From assembly GCA_029891345.1 (NCBI GenBank), contig CM056994.1:139088457-139152456 (forward strand): a DNA stretch of 64,000 nucleotides, in the 5' to 3' direction. Every line of letters starts with the position of its first letter. The first letter of the stretch is position 1. This stretch comes from Dryococelus australis (taxonomy: Eukaryota; Arthropoda; Insecta; Phasmatodea; Phasmatidae). This document shows positions 1 to 12,214 of the stretch, in pieces. The translations under genes were made by a program, and so were the position numbers. The notes under the pieces were generated by a model. That model searched no databases. It saw nothing but the letters and a program-made list of their open reading frames with translations, and was not told the origin of the DNA.

Positions 1-36
1 AGGTCACCAGATCAAGGTAAAAGGTAATGATCAAGG

Positions 37-1395
37 TTGATGCTGTGTGGTTTGACGAACAGAGTCGAGGTGAATTTTGAGGGGAGGTGAAGGTTTCAGT
101 TTGGGATGGGATGATGATGTTACCCAGTAGGCACCAGGCATCACTCGTTAATGCAGGGCCATGAAGTTCTTGTAGAATGGACTCATTTGATTCACTAAGG
201 ATATAATTCCCTGTAGATGTTGTGAGATATCCCCTCATGCTGATGCTGTAGAATATTGAAATGTCCTACACAGTAATCTCTTAAGGCAGGTTACACACTG
301 CAGTTACTTTGCAATTTATTTATGCATATATAAGATGGGTTACTAACTGGTGGCCTATCGGTTGACCACATGCACTTGATACTGAATAACACGTTGAATA
401 CACACAGATGAATCAAATGAATTACACGAATACTTGCAAATTACAAGAAACTGGAATGGGGCCATAAGGACCCGTGCCTTAAAGAGAGCAGCCTGGAGGC
501 CAAACACATAAATGAAATGTACAGAGCTCCTTGACACATTTATTGAGTGCAATTGCGAACACTGCCTTACCATAAGTATCTTTAAAAAGGTGCCGGGCAC
601 AGACCACCGACAGAGGTTACATGGTAGAAAAATGGCATTAAGCCATAAAAATTATTAATTTGACCTAATACTGCTCCCCTGGGCAATGCAAAACCACAGG
701 GGAACAGAGTAGGCATCTAAGGCGGCAGAAAAACCAACATTTCCTCAGATTACATAACACTATTGCAGCTAAAATTGTTGGCGTGCAAAAGTTGTTGAAC
801 GTCGAATCGTGGACAAGTAATGCGGCCATGCTCTTGTGAGTCCTGGATGTTACTGATGTCCGGCTTGGCGCCTCAACCTTCCAGGTGGGAGCTAGCGCCC
901 CAAGCGGAAATTGCTTTCTGTGACACTTGTTACACGCACAATGCTAGGTTATTAAAAACTGCTTACCTTACGCTGTGAATACTTGCCTAACAAATCTCTT
1001 ACATAAAACTAAAAAAACCAACCACTTACACGATGGATGGATGACATGAGTGTGAAACAAATGAGATGATAAGCAATGAAATTGAACCAAAACACTATAA
1101 TATACAACACTCGATAAAAGGCGTTTTTAGGGCATTCTTGAATGTTTCCTTCCTGTTGTGAAATTCACGTCAGTCACTGTTAAACCAATTTGATTGGTCC
1201 TACTGTCATATTTTACTTGCACTACACTATCTTGCACTATTTACCACTATAGATAAAATGAGTGCTCATGCTCTCCATGTCTTGCAGGAACACCTCGGTA
1301 CCCTGGCGCACTACACCACACTCATAGCGCACTGATGCTGGCTGCGCTGAATCGGTGTACACCCGGGAAAACTGTCTTAGGAAGCAATGGAGGAG
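37..1395 (-). repeat. Left LTR (3' LTR of the minus-strand element)
   Basis: This stretch matches 6259-7550 in the same orientation. Shared landmarks include the gatgatgttaccc block (about 112 and 6334), the ggtggcctatcgg block (about 349 and 6593), a gatgccgggcacag-like block (about 590 and 6768) and the gcgcactacacc block (about 1307 and 7456). Similarity fades after about 1395. The outer boundary could lie before the window starts. Confidence 0.78.
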
Positions 1396-1934
1396 AGCAC
1401 AAATAAAATGCCCTCCTCCCTCCCTATTTGTTAGGAGACAGTTTGCAGTCCGGATGCCGCTACCTGCAGCCGGTGAACTGCTTCCTCCGTTGTCACGGAT
1501 GTAGAATGTATGGATATGCTGTGTTCCGTCAGTGGCTGTGGCCACCATTGATGATGATGCAGATGGTGGCCTGCTGCTGTGGAGGGCATGTGAATTCCCC
1601 TGCACATGACGCATGCTGGCGGTGGCTGTCGCTGCCGACGCGTCCGACGAAGGAGGAACGAGCTGGCCGACTCGTCACTCCCGCTCTCGTCCTTACTGCT
1701 TGAGTCTGCGCTGCTTTCTGTGTCGCATCGACCATGCTGTCGCCAGGAGCGCCCCGGGCTGGCAGCGACTCCTGGGTCGGCCGTTGGAGACTCCCTGCAG
1801 AGCGCTAGTGCACTGGGCGACCCCGGGATTAATGCCCAGCTGGTGGTATGTTGCTACGAGATACTAGTGTACCTTCCTCCTCAGTACCCCTCTATTTCTT
1901 GGAACGCCTCTTGCGTGACCAAGTGCAGTATGTC
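1396..1934 (-). other. Interior segment between RNase H remnant and left LTR, integrase absent
   Basis: In a Gypsy element the integrase should follow RNase H here. Reading the minus strand, I find no HHCC finger or DD35E signature, only short frames in a GC-rich stretch (about 1430-1860). It may be a 3' untranslated remnant or unrelated sequence left after a deletion. The open frames on both strands look like by-products of the GC bias. Confidence 0.5.
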
Positions 1935-2400
1935 ACCCCACTATCCATCGTCCTTGACAATTATGTCAGCTTTGGGGTCGCGAGAGAGCGCATCTGCCGG
2001 ATGGTTCTCCTTCCCCGGCAAGTGTTCCACGACAAAGTCGTACAATTGCAACATTAAGGCCCATTTCGTTAACTAGTTATGTGCTTCGCACATACTGTAA
2101 AGCCATACCAAAAACCTATTATTTGTATGTAGGGTGAGCTGTCAGAACTCTAGGTAAAATCTGTATATCTTTACATGACACCTAGGCACTCTTGATTATT
2201 AACATAACAAAGCTCTGTAGTGACGAGTTTGCCGCTAGCGAAATCGACGAACTGCCTATTTCCAGTGTCGTCGTACTGATAAAGGATTGCTCCTAGGCAT
2301 TCTTGACTAGTGTCCATTTGCAGGTACAAATGTCTCCTTGTGGTATACCTAGGAAGCATGCGGCAAGACTGGAATTTTTCCATAATTTCCTCGAATGCTT
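1935..2400 (-). pseudogene. RNase H domain remnant of Gypsy-like pol
   Basis: On the minus strand, 2171-2383 encodes a typical start of a Gypsy RNase H: a QMDTSQECLGAILYQ segment holding the first catalytic Asp, then a DFASGKL segment. The end of the domain reappears at about 1935-2060 as a DFVVEHLPGKEN segment followed by PADALSR, which carries the last catalytic Asp. Stops at about 2165 and 2130 and a frame change separate the halves. RNase H would remove the RNA strand during reverse transcription; this copy cannot produce an intact domain. Confidence 0.78.
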
Positions 2401-3278
2401 TTCTACATCACTGGACCACTGGAAAAGATTTTGTAGTGACAAGTCCATCAGTGGCGTTGTTATCACAGCGAAATTTTCTATGTACTCTCTCGGCCAGTTA
2501 GTTAAACCGAAAAAATTTCGTAGTTGTTTACAGGTGTGCGGTGGTGGATAGTCTGCTACTAAACAGAGTTGCTCTGGGTTTGGCTTGTTTCCCATTTCAT
2601 CCACTACGTGTCCCGTTAAATCAAGGCTAGTTTTCTCCATGAAACATTTTCCCATTTCACATGTTATCCCATTTATGGCCAGTCGTTCCAACACAAAAGA
2701 CAGATGTTTCAAATGCTCCTTCCAGCTGGTCCCAGGATATACTCTCCAATGAGGCCGTCCAGTATTCTGACCATCATTGACTGGAAAGTCACTGGAGCAC
2801 ATTTAAGTCCAAATGGCATTGCACAAAATTGAAACTGTCGTCCGTCTGGGCTGTAAAATATGTTTTCCCCTTGTTCGCTAATTTGATAGGATCATGCCAG
2901 TACCCATTATATTAAGTCCAGCAAGGTAAGGATTTTGGCTTGGCCAAGTGAACTTAGCACATCTTTCGTGCTGATATATAGCGGTAGTGCACTGCACAGC
3001 ACCTGGTTAAGTGGCCTGAAGTCCACGCAAAACTTTCAGGTACCATCTTTCTTAGGTGTTAATGTGATCTCCGAGTTGTACTGGTTATTCGTAGGCTCAA
3101 CTATGCCTTCTCCCAATACTTCCTGAATCTGTTGATGGATAATTTTTGTCGGGATCGGCAAATAATTCAGCTGTAGAGTGCGGATAAGCCCTTCTTTTTC
3201 CAGTGCGATTTCATGTTCTGCCACAATAGTGCGATGCAGGGTGTCATAAGTGACGAAAATGTCCCGATGCTCTTCCAA
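2401..3278 (-). pseudogene. Reverse transcriptase domain remnant of Gypsy-like pol, YxDD box missing
   Basis: The minus strand carries recognisable RT blocks in order: an EGIVEPTNNQYNS-like segment and TPKKDGT (about 3040-3130), a VDFRPLNQV segment just after a stop (about 3005), then FCAMPFGLKCAP and VTFQSMM (about 2760-2815). A GTSWKEHLKHLSFVLERL segment (about 2690-2745) and the connection region (about 2420-2600) follow. The RT should carry the catalytic Y-x-D-D box between the FQSMM and WKEHL blocks, but the sequence jumps from one to the other without it. Several in-frame stops and frame changes add to this. The copy is dead as an enzyme. Confidence 0.8.
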
Positions 3279-3459
3279 CAGTCATTGAAAACAGTCTGAT
3301 GTTCTGGCGGTATGTCATTATCAATTTCCCTGCGGAGAGCTGAGTGGGCACTATCTGATAGGCAATGTTCTAAATTGTAGACTGTATGCCGCTCTTTCGC
3401 ACCGAAGTAGATTCTACGTACCGCAAGTTGTACTATGGTGTTCTGTTTCATTAGTAATG

Positions 3460-3819
3460 TTATACAAAGAATGGCATTCTCCATATGTCTTGCAAAATTA
3501 TGGCAGTTGGGGTTGTTTGAATATCCTGCACACGCACAGTGACTACTACTTGCCCTATTGCCTTGCTGCTTTGCTGATTGGTGGCTAGCCTGATTAAACG
3601 ATTAGTAGGCACATTAGAGTCACTCACAAAATTCGGCAGGATAAAATTATGTGAAAATGCTGTATCAATAAATGCATGACACTGACGACCATTTACTCCG
3701 ACAAGAATTCGAATTAATTCGGCCATTGTGCTACTAACCTGTTTGATGAGGCTCTGTTGTAATGTTAATCCGGTTTGTTTACATTGCTGTGGGACTGGTG
3801 TGTCAGGAGCATCTGGCAA
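3460..3819 (-). pseudogene. Retropepsin-like aspartic protease remnant
   Basis: The minus-strand frame contains GVNGRQCHAFIDTAFSHNFI, the expected site of a retroviral-type aspartic protease (family motif D-T/S-G-A). The Gly of the motif is replaced: the sequence reads D-T-A-F-S. It lies between the zinc knuckle (3903-3944) and the RT, the normal Gypsy position. The frame upstream is rich in Gln and Asn because of a (CAA/AAC)-type run at about 3850-3875. The protease would process Gag-Pol; the altered active site argues it is inactive. Confidence 0.7.
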
Positions 3820-3902
3820 CTTCCCCCCTGCTTGTCGTTTCCTTGCTGCTCATTGTTGTTGTTGTTGTTGTTCTGCAATCTCTTCAAATGCGGGTTGTTA
3901 GG

Positions 3903-3944
3903 GCATTGACTATACCAGTGGAAAACTTCTCCACACTACCAACA
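3903..3944 (-). other. CCHC zinc knuckle of Gag nucleocapsid (one stop)
   Basis: Minus-strand codons spell C-W-stop-C-G-E-V-F-H-W-Y-S-Q-C, a C-x2-C-x4-H-x4-C retroviral zinc knuckle with a single TAG in the second x position. It marks the Gag C-terminus and fixes the element's orientation. Confidence 0.85.
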
Positions 3945-4292
3945 ATTATATGGTGGTGGTTGAATTTTATCATACCTTAAATTTGCACTTCCATTTCCCT
4001 AAATTTTCACATCGCAATTTTCCATAGGCAGAATTTTGTCCAGTTTCGCCTGGTTTTCAGCTGCCCCAGATAATTTTGATGAATTTTGTCCCGATATTAT
4101 TCGAAAGATTTGTGGTTTTACACACATTACTCTGTGCTCGGTTCTTTCCCGCGTCTGCTCTGTTGCTCGTGGCGCCATCGTTCAGGTCACAGATCGCGGC
4201 ATGGTTGGTGTGGATTATGTTCCAGGACAACGGCAGCTCGTATCAGTTCTTCCAATGCCCTATTGAGTAATGGAATTAACGCTGCACAGTAT

Positions 4293-5101
4293 TCAGGGCG
4301 AACTGTTTCCACCACGACTTCGAGTACTTCGCGTTCTGGCAGAAGTGGGTGAAACTGCCGCAAAGTGTGTCTTGCATGTGATTAATGCAGTCAGGGACTC
4401 GTTGGATTGCTTCCCCTCCAACGTCAGTTTGCTTTGTGCTAGAAGCGGTGTATCATGACCCCAAAAGACACTGAAATACTGGATAACCACCTTTCGCTGC
4501 AATCTGTAATTGTTGGGACATCCCCACCAAAAATGGGCTTCTCCTTCGAGTTGCTCTCCAACACAACTTACACATGCTTCCTCACACACTTCGTATCTGG
4601 TAAGCCTTGACGTGCATTCGTTGACGAAGGCAGTCGGGACCTCCATTGGTGTACCGGCAAATGTTGGCAATGTCTGGATTTTGCCAGTGTTTTCATTGAA
4701 GTCGACCTTGGTGGTTGTGTTGCAGTAATGGGTGCAATGGCTTCATTTCCCCGTCCGTCCTCTCTTACCTGTTCGCTGACAGGTAGTGTCAAAAAGTTGC
4801 TTACCACATATGGTGTCACGGGCTGTATAGACGGGTACTGTGTGGCAACAGTTGGTAGCATTGTTCAGAATAATGGCGTAAGATAGAGTGTCCGTAATTG
4901 TGGGTAATATGGAGTCGGTGGCAGAAACGTGAGAGTAGTTATGGTTACAGTGGGATGCGACGGCGCGAACTGGGTGGGCAGTGCCAGTTTGTTTATCCTG
5001 GCCACATGCGCCTGTGGGTGTGTGACAGCTGTGTGTTGTTGTTGACTGCCCCTATGCAGTCTTGACACATGGATACCTCTCGCTTGTTGCCATTTGCACA
5101 C
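4293..5101 (-). pseudogene. Gag remnant (retrotransposon capsid region)
   Basis: The minus-strand frame ending at 4293 contains PTFAGTPMEVPTAFVNEC and EGEAHFWWG, the style of arthropod Gypsy Gag capsid regions. Upstream (4568-5101) two further frames, rich in Pro, Gln and Thr, probably represent the Gag N-terminus after frameshifts. Gag would form the particle shell. The reading frame changes at least twice, so no complete Gag is encoded. Confidence 0.72.
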
Positions 5102-6258
5102 CTCTCAAGCATTTCACGCCACAATTTTGACACTCCATGAAATGGTTACTCTTCTCCCGTTGACTGTATATGGTACTACCTGTGTTGACTTGCTGTGAAC
5201 ACCCTTTCAAAAAATATTATTATATTTTGGATATATTTTGTAAACCATCGCTGACATTACACTGTTGCCATGTAAATTCAAGTATAATCGCAGTAACGAG
5301 TTTGGTTTCGCTTATTCATTCCCGATGATAAGACATGTGTACTGTTTACATTTGAGTGTAATTTCCCCTATCTAGTGCATAGAAAACTACTGCACCAATT
5401 AATCAGCTGATAATTTTGAATTTGTACCATTTCAAATGTTTGCATTGTTTGTTCCTGACATGCTTTTCCCACTTCACTGTTTTTTTTTTTTTTAGGTTGT
5501 TTGCGGCGCAGTTGTGTGATAGGTTGATCTTTTGGCTGCAATGGCAGTACGAAGTGCCAAGTTCGCATTTTGCTATGGGGTATTCTGGGATAGGCCAAAA
5601 GCATTGCACCTGTCTGCCTATTGCAAGCCATTGTTTACCAACAGAAGAACTTGCAAGTGTGATCGTGTGTTGCGTGGATGAGCGGCATTGGAGAGGAGGA
5701 TGCACCTTCGCCTCACGTGGCAGACCCCCTCTGTGCATGCCGAATGAGGGCAACGACTGGCCGGCATATGAGCAGGATGAGAGGGAGGACACACTCACGT
5801 GACTCATGTTCTCGGCCATTTACCCTCCGTACAGCTGTGCAGCGTGGTAATTGACGAGAGGGACACTGGTGTGCTCCCACAGCCTTGTCTGAATGGTGGG
5901 TGGGGATGGCTGATGCAACGCCACCATCCTAAGATGGCCGCTATCATGTGCGTGCCCGCCTTCGCCGAAGCAATGGCGGCTGCCTTGTTGCTCTGGTGCG
6001 CTTTTCTGGTCGGACAATGCGGCAGGCTTTCCGGCATCCCGACGGTGTCTGGAAGGCGTCGCAGCACTGGCGCTGGCTCTGGATCTTGTTTCAGATGTCC
6101 CTTTTGCGGGTAAGCAAGAAATATGACAGGAATTGTACTGACAGGAAAATTTTTGTGGCAGGGAAATTTTTGGGGCGATGGTTTTTCTCTTGGCGATTTC
6201 TTGATTACTGGCTAGGGATTAGTATGAAGAAATTAATGCCACATGGAAGGGCGACAAT
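5102..6258 (-). other. 5' leader region of the Gypsy-like element
   Basis: About 1.1 kb lies between the right LTR and gag (minus orientation). It has a T11 run at about 5483 and a GC-richer part (5650-6110) with only short open frames on both strands, none recognised. A primer-binding site should lie next to the LTR near 6250, but I could not match one confidently to a tRNA 3' end. Confidence 0.5.
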
Positions 6259-7550
6259 TTGACGGCGTGTGGTTGGACAGACAAAGTCGAGGTGGATTTT
6301 GAGGGTTGGTATAGGTTTCAGGTTGGGATGAAATGATGATGTTACCCTTGGCGCCAGGCATCGCACGTATAGCGGTGCCTTGATGATCTTGTAGAGCAGA
6401 CTCCGCTGATATCTGGGTCATGGGCCGTTCACCCAGGAAATAATTTCCCTGTAGTTGCGAGGAATACTCTTGTGCTGATGCTGTAGAATATTTTCGTGTC
6501 CTATATGGTAATATCTTAAGCAATGTAACACACCGCAATTACTTGCAAATTATTTATGCACATATCGGACATATCAGAAGGGTTTCTAACCGGTGGCCTA
6601 TCGGCTGGCCAAACATGCATAATACTGAACTGCAAATTGAATGCACACAGACGAATCAAATGACATGACACTGGACCGGGATTTTAAGTGCCTGTGCCAT
6701 TGAGTTACATGACAGGCTTATTTAGTTCACTTTCGAATACTTATTTACCAGAATAAACTCTACAAAGATGCCGGGCACAGCCAGGTGGCAAATGCTACAT
6801 GGTAGAAAAATGGCGCCAAGCCATGGAAATGCTTAAGTTGAAGTAATTATGCTGCCCTGGGAGATGCAAAACCAGAAGGGAGGAGATCAGGCATCTGCGG
6901 CGGCAGAAAAACAAATGGTTCCGAGATTACATTACACTATTGCAGTTTAAATTGTTAGCGCGCTTAAGTTTCTGGCCGCCGGAGCGTGAACAGGTAACAC
7001 GGCCATGCCCTCGCGAGTCCTGGATGCTACTGATGTCCCGGCTTAGCATCTCAACCTGCCTGATGGGGGCTAGCGTGACAAGTGGGAAATAATTTCTTTG
7101 TCACTTTCTACACATGCAATGCAAGGTAATTAACAACTGCCTACCTTAAGCTGGGATTGCTTGCGTAAAAATAACAAAACAATACCCTTGCACAATGGAT
7201 GGATAATGTTGGAGAGTAACACGTTAAATGAAAAGCCATAATATTGTATCGAATCACTCTCAGATAAAAGACCTTTTTAGGGCATTCATAAATGTAACCT
7301 TTCTGTTGTGGAATTCAAGGCAGTTATTATTAAGCCTTTTTATTGGCCCTACTTTCATCCTGCACTTGCACTACACTACATTGCACTATTTGCCACTATA
7401 GAGCACACGAGTGATTATGCACTCCATGTCTTATACAGGCACCTTGGTGCACTGGCGCACTACACCGCACTTGCAGAGCGCTTATGCTAGCTGCACTGAT
7501 GCGGTGCTTGGCCGGGCATATGTTCTATGGAGGCGAGGGACGCGAGCACA
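6259..7550 (-). repeat. Right LTR (5' LTR of the minus-strand element)
   Basis: This is the direct-repeat partner of 37-1395, alignable over about 1.25 kb with many substitutions and small indels. Similarity starts at 6259 and fades at about 7510-7550. I did not find a clean target duplication, partly because the left edge is at or beyond the window start. Confidence 0.78.
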
Positions 7551-8279
7551 CGTCAAGAACACCGACATCCAACATGGCGAACAAGATATCCACAGGGGGA
7601 CCGGACTGACAGAGCGTGGACAGCACTTACACTCCAGTCCCTCGTCCCCTTGTACCAAAGTCAACCAAAACATTGTACTTTAATACCTACATGATGCATC
7701 GTCAACATACACATTTTTGTTCGAATTGGTTTAATGGTTCCCTAGTTAAGACTTTCATCCTAATAATTTGAAATGCCGCCGTTTTTAAAATAAGTACCCG
7801 TTAGTTTGAAAAACTTTAAAAGTCGGAGGTCCTTATTAAGTACTACATGTGTACCGAGTTCGTTAAAATTCAGTTTACGCATTAAAAATATTTAGGTCGG
7901 AATGGGCGCACACAAACACACACAGGCGCACTCCTGAGCATAATAATCATTTACACATGAAATCACTTAGGTTACTCATTGAAGTAAGTATTTCATGTCT
8001 TTCTTTTCTTCGGAAAATTCGATAAAAATCATAACTATGTGAAACTGCATCAAGTAAATGCCAGGCCATTAGGAATCGAATATGTATGCCGAACAGCCAT
8101 GCAAATCCTGGCATACCAATCAACTAAGCAGCAGACTACTGTGTATGACCAGGTTTTAGCCTACTTTACGAAGATAAAATAGCCTTATGTGATCACTTTT
8201 CTGTCTGTGTGTCGGTATGCATATCTGTGTATTAGTGCCCCCCTCTTCCCCTCCCCCAAAAAATGTTTAACAAATTAAC
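7551..8279. other. Unannotated AT-rich spacer
   Basis: I see no gene, repeat end or RNA here. A short CA-rich stretch (about 7909-7925) is the only local pattern. Confidence 0.5.
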
Positions 8280-9400
8280 TTAATCATACTAAACTCTGTG
8301 CACATATAGTCGTTAGTAAGGCAATCAGACTTTTAATGTTTTTGACCAGACCGAATTTATATTTTCAAAATTATGGCACCTTTAATATTTAGGATCCTAT
8401 TTTATAAATCAGTAATCACATAACATATACACCTATTTATGTTGACAGTACATGGTGTAAGCATTGAGTTCAGGAAAGCGTACTGATATTGGTTCGCCAT
8501 TTTGGAAATAACCCTAAATGTATAAAACAAGCTTTTTATTTAGCACATAAATAATGATATGATAGCCCATATATAAACATTCGATTCAAATGGATGAAGA
8601 ATATATTTTCAAAATGGCAATCATATAAATATTTTAGGCGTAACCCGGCCTGACTTAGTATGCTGAAATAATCTTTTACACTCATCAAATGTGGTAATAT
8701 GTAGTCTTATTTGCCTACCATTTTGTAAGATAATGACACTTAAATATATACTTTTAAACCATATCTAGATACCTGCTACATTTAACAAACAAGTAGTGCT
8801 ACGGCATGCATTGTAGAATTGCATGATTTAAGTAAATCTTCTACTTTTTTCAAAATGGCGGACAGGTAAACATGTTAGCTTACTTTATTGTATCCACGAA
8901 AGCATAAAAACAATTTCAACTTCATATTGCATGCTATGTATAGAATATAAATTGTCTATAAATAATATTTTTATGCGCCATTTTGTAAGACAGCATTCCA
9001 AAAGATTCTTTAATTTCATATCACGGGAAACTATGAACCAATTCCTTCATATTTTAGCAAAAACCATACTATAATCATGCACAGTACTATATTTTAAGTG
9101 TGTAAGACACGTTTTTTTTCATAATGACAATCATATAAATATTTCAGCTTAGTATGCCTTTTCAACGAAACCAGTCTACACAGAACCCCTTTTCTCAGAC
9201 ATTTTGTAAGGTAGGGCCATATGAAACAAAATGAAATTAGTTTTCATATTATATATGGGAAAACACTCAACCGATTATCAATCAATTTGGCAAACATGTA
9301 TAATATTTGCCTGGGCATGTAAAATGGTACGTTTTAAGTAAGTCAGATTCTTGTTTTCGAAATGGCGAACATATGAATATTTAAGGAAATTATGCTATCT
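8280..9400. repeat. Satellite-like tandem array, left part (units about 240-262 bp)
   Basis: The block 'ttttcaaaatggc..atatgaatattt' recurs in diverged form at about 8362, 8610, 8850, 9112 and 9354. Between the copies come a 'ccattttgtaaga' block and a 'cgggaaaca..aaccgatt' block in constant order. The same units resume at 12215. No coding potential is visible. Confidence 0.7.
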
Positions 9401-9432
9401 ATATCCCTGAAGTGGCGGGAGGAGCACTCACC

Positions 9433-9520
<88 letters not shown>
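9433..9520. repeat. (CT)n microsatellite
   Basis: A nearly pure run of about 44 CT units with two interruptions (a cgc and an atc). The Ser-Leu open frame across it is an artefact of the repeat. Confidence 0.97.
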
Positions 9521-9586
9521 GGTGAGCTGTGGAAATGTATTCGCAGAGGAGCAAGACATGCCTGTATGGGTGTGAGGGGTGGTCTC

Positions 9587-11111
9587 CAGTGGCGGCTGGT
9601 GACCTTTGAAACTGGGAAGACTGCAGCGATCCTAACTCATATCATTAACAAATATCATTTTTAAATAGACACAGTGATAAATATATTGCATACGACAGAC
9701 TTAAGTAAGTGTAGCTTATGTAGCTAAATACAAAAAATTAGTGTGGTTGTTTGAATAAAAATGTATGATTTGCCGATTTGTAATGGTCAACATACTGTGG
9801 CTGCTGGTTCAGATCTAATCACTTCTACAGGTATGTATTTGTTTTCAATTTGTTTAGGTTATAAGTCTTCCAACAAGTACTTACTGTGGTACATTACACG
9901 AGACGACGAGATATGACATAATAATACCAATTCTACCATACTTATGATGATAATAAATTAAATATACTTAGACAAATATTTTTTAAAACCAAATACTAAT
10001 TTACATAGCCTACAGTAAACACAAAATTCATATCAAATTTAAATTATAGGATGGAAGTGGCATATCTTAATTAAAATATTTGAAAAAAAAAACCATTCGT
10101 CAACCTGTACGCGCTATCTAACTGGAATTTTTATGTGTCGCGAACATGATTTATGTATTTTAGCTATGTCTCCCAAATGTTTTAAATATTTTATCCCATT
10201 GACAGTCCACGAAAAATCATAAGGTTTCAATTGCAAAACAAATTAAAGAAAACAACACATTTCCAAGTTCACACCCGCATAGCCAGTCCGCGAAATTGCA
10301 TGTACTTTCGTCGAATTTTCTCGTATACGAACCATTAACTACCTTGGCTTTGTTGTTGAAATATATTTAACTGTGGCCTTGCTGTTCCCAAATTACGTAG
10401 CTCTATTTTATTCTCGTAATTAAAAATCTTTGTTGTAATAAGATTTGAAATGTTAGTCGCCGAATTAACAATTATTTACAAGTTTGCACAACACGACATT
10501 AACAACAATTCAACCCTGTTTCTGACCGATGCTCATAGCATATCATTAATTAACAACAAATTTGTTCAGAGTATTACAAACTATATTTGAATCTCACACG
10601 AGTTTGAACGATATCTATAAATAAAAAATATTTGAAATTAATACAAGCATTTTAACAAATGTGTTTAATAACTGCAAAAGAGTAGAGCTTGAAAGTGTGC
10701 TTACAAAACATGTAGTTTTTGTAGCTTTGTCAAGTACCAAGAAACCATTTTTTTGTTTGAACAGGGGCACGCCCAGCTCTATCCGATTTACAGTATGCAA
10801 TTGCGTGAAAAGGGCCGAGCCTATGAAGTCTTTCCTCCCTCCTGTAGCACCCCTAGTCATATGTTATGGTCATCTCTCTTTACTAGCTCTACCCACTCCG
10901 GGGCGAAGAATCTGCCGGCCCACCACTCGACATTTCCAAAAACATTTTTCTCGTTACAAGAGTCTCGTCCATATAAAAAACTTTGGCTGTGAAATAACCT
11001 CCGTATTCGTACACAGTATTATTTACTGAGTACCAGATAAGTAGAGGTATGAAATCTGAGATTTTATTAGAAGGGCTGCGCTCCGCAGCCTTACCTCAGC
11101 AGCCTCCACTG
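9587..11111. mobile_element. Non-autonomous hAT-type DNA transposon with 8-bp target duplication
   Basis: The element starts CAGTGGCGGCTGGTGA and ends with the inverse of CAGTGGAGGCTGCTGA, giving 16-bp terminal inverted repeats with two mismatches. It is flanked by the identical 8-bp GTGGTCTC (9579-9586 and 11112-11119), the target-duplication length of hAT elements. A short hairpin (ggctgcg-ctccgcagcc) lies just inside the right end, about 11075-11092. The 1.5 kb interior is AT-rich; no hAT transposase (RW motif, BED finger or dimerisation domain) was recognised, so it looks like a non-autonomous derivative. Confidence 0.88.
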
Positions 11112-11119
11112 GTGGTCTC

Positions 11120-12214
11120 CCCTAACGGTTATCGCTAGGGTGTAAGGCTAAACAACCAGCCTGTAATAAGTATAACGCATTGGCATGGCTTTCGGAATGG
11201 CTGGTTGTTTGACGAAGAACCATCATGTAGTGGGTGTAAGACAGTCTGGTAATGGTGATGCTGACTACAGGAAACACACTCCCCCTTTCACCAATGTGGT
11301 AGCTATGAGGCGGGTCATTTTCTGAGGCATTGTTGGAATATTTTTTACTCAGCCCTGGTCTAGTTGGTTTTGCCGGGATGCTTTAGGCCTGGGGAGAGAC
11401 TAGCTGATCGAAAGAAGGAATATTGCTCCCTCTGGCTGCTCTCTTTGTTTCTTTGGGATCTGCCAGTGGGGTTAGCGTTAGCTGACCAGAGATGAGACGG
11501 AGTTATTGCCAGAAATTGTATCGGAAAGTAAGTTGGAACGAAACTCTGGAAGGGGTTATTGAAGTGTCTCATATAGCCTCTCCTAGCTCAAGGAAACCCC
11601 CTACCTGCTTGTAGCACCGTCGGATAATCTCGAAACCCCAATGTTAACGAAAATGGGAAACTCCAGGATATTCCATATGCCAGGTTTACTAAGTGAGGTA
11701 TCTGCCTCCCAGGCTGAGCTTGAATCACATATACTGTTGGTGAGCTGGTTGACTCCTTTACTGTCAGGCTGTTTCACTGTGAAAATATTGGAAATGGACG
11801 GTACTAGAGGTTCGGGCATTAGTCCACTCCGTCAGTAAAACCCACAAGTGTCGTAGAAAGGAACGATGAGCACAGGATGATCTCTGCCGTGTAGATGTTC
11901 GTTTTAGTTGGGTTGACTATCGGGGGTGATTATATTGTTACCCCTTCAGCTTAAGTCCATGAAATCATGGGATCTGCATCCCTGGGACTTCATCTGGCAC
12001 CCACGATGTCAGATGAGGTTTGGACTCGTGCTGTTAGTCGTTGCAATTTGCGAAGGTGGTAGACATTTTTTCTCCTGTTCAGAATAATAGTCCAAATGGG
12101 CCAGGAACAGCTATGCCAAGTGGGGTAGGTAGCAGCTACAAAGAAAACGTTTAAAGTCGTTATAATGAACCTTCCTGGGTTGGCTTATTGCTGAGAGGGT
12201 TTACTATTTATTTA
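11120..12214. other. Unidentified insertion body between the two array halves
   Basis: With 9401-9578, this forms the sequence that interrupts the satellite array and in which the hAT element sits. It is less AT-rich than the array. Short open frames (minus 11360-11572 and 11601-11819) match nothing I recognise. It could be a fragment of a non-LTR or LTR element, but no RT motif is visible. Confidence 0.4.

Larger units (their letters stand above)
37..7550 (-). mobile_element. Degenerate Gypsy-like (Ty3/mdg4-type) LTR retrotransposon
   Basis: Two long direct repeats (about 37-1395 and 6259-7550) flank an interior that reads, on the minus strand, gag, CCHC zinc knuckle, aspartic protease, reverse transcriptase and RNase H, in the order known for Gypsy elements. 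Every domain is broken by stops or frameshifts. No integrase was recognised between the RNase H end (about 1935) and the left repeat, so the copy could not move on its own. The two terminal repeats differ by many substitutions and indels, which points to an old insertion. Exact ends are uncertain because the left repeat starts within 40 bases of the window edge. Confidence 0.82.

Noticed and set aside
1237-2076. Several open frames on both strands
   Set aside because: They lie in the LTR and a GC-rich part of a decayed retroelement; the minus strand reads into RNase H remnants instead.
9392-9664. Ser-Leu repeat open frame
   Set aside because: It is the translation of a (CT)n microsatellite.
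10615-10860. Candidate hAT transposase fragment
   Set aside because: No recognisable hAT catalytic or dimerisation motif in either strand of the element.
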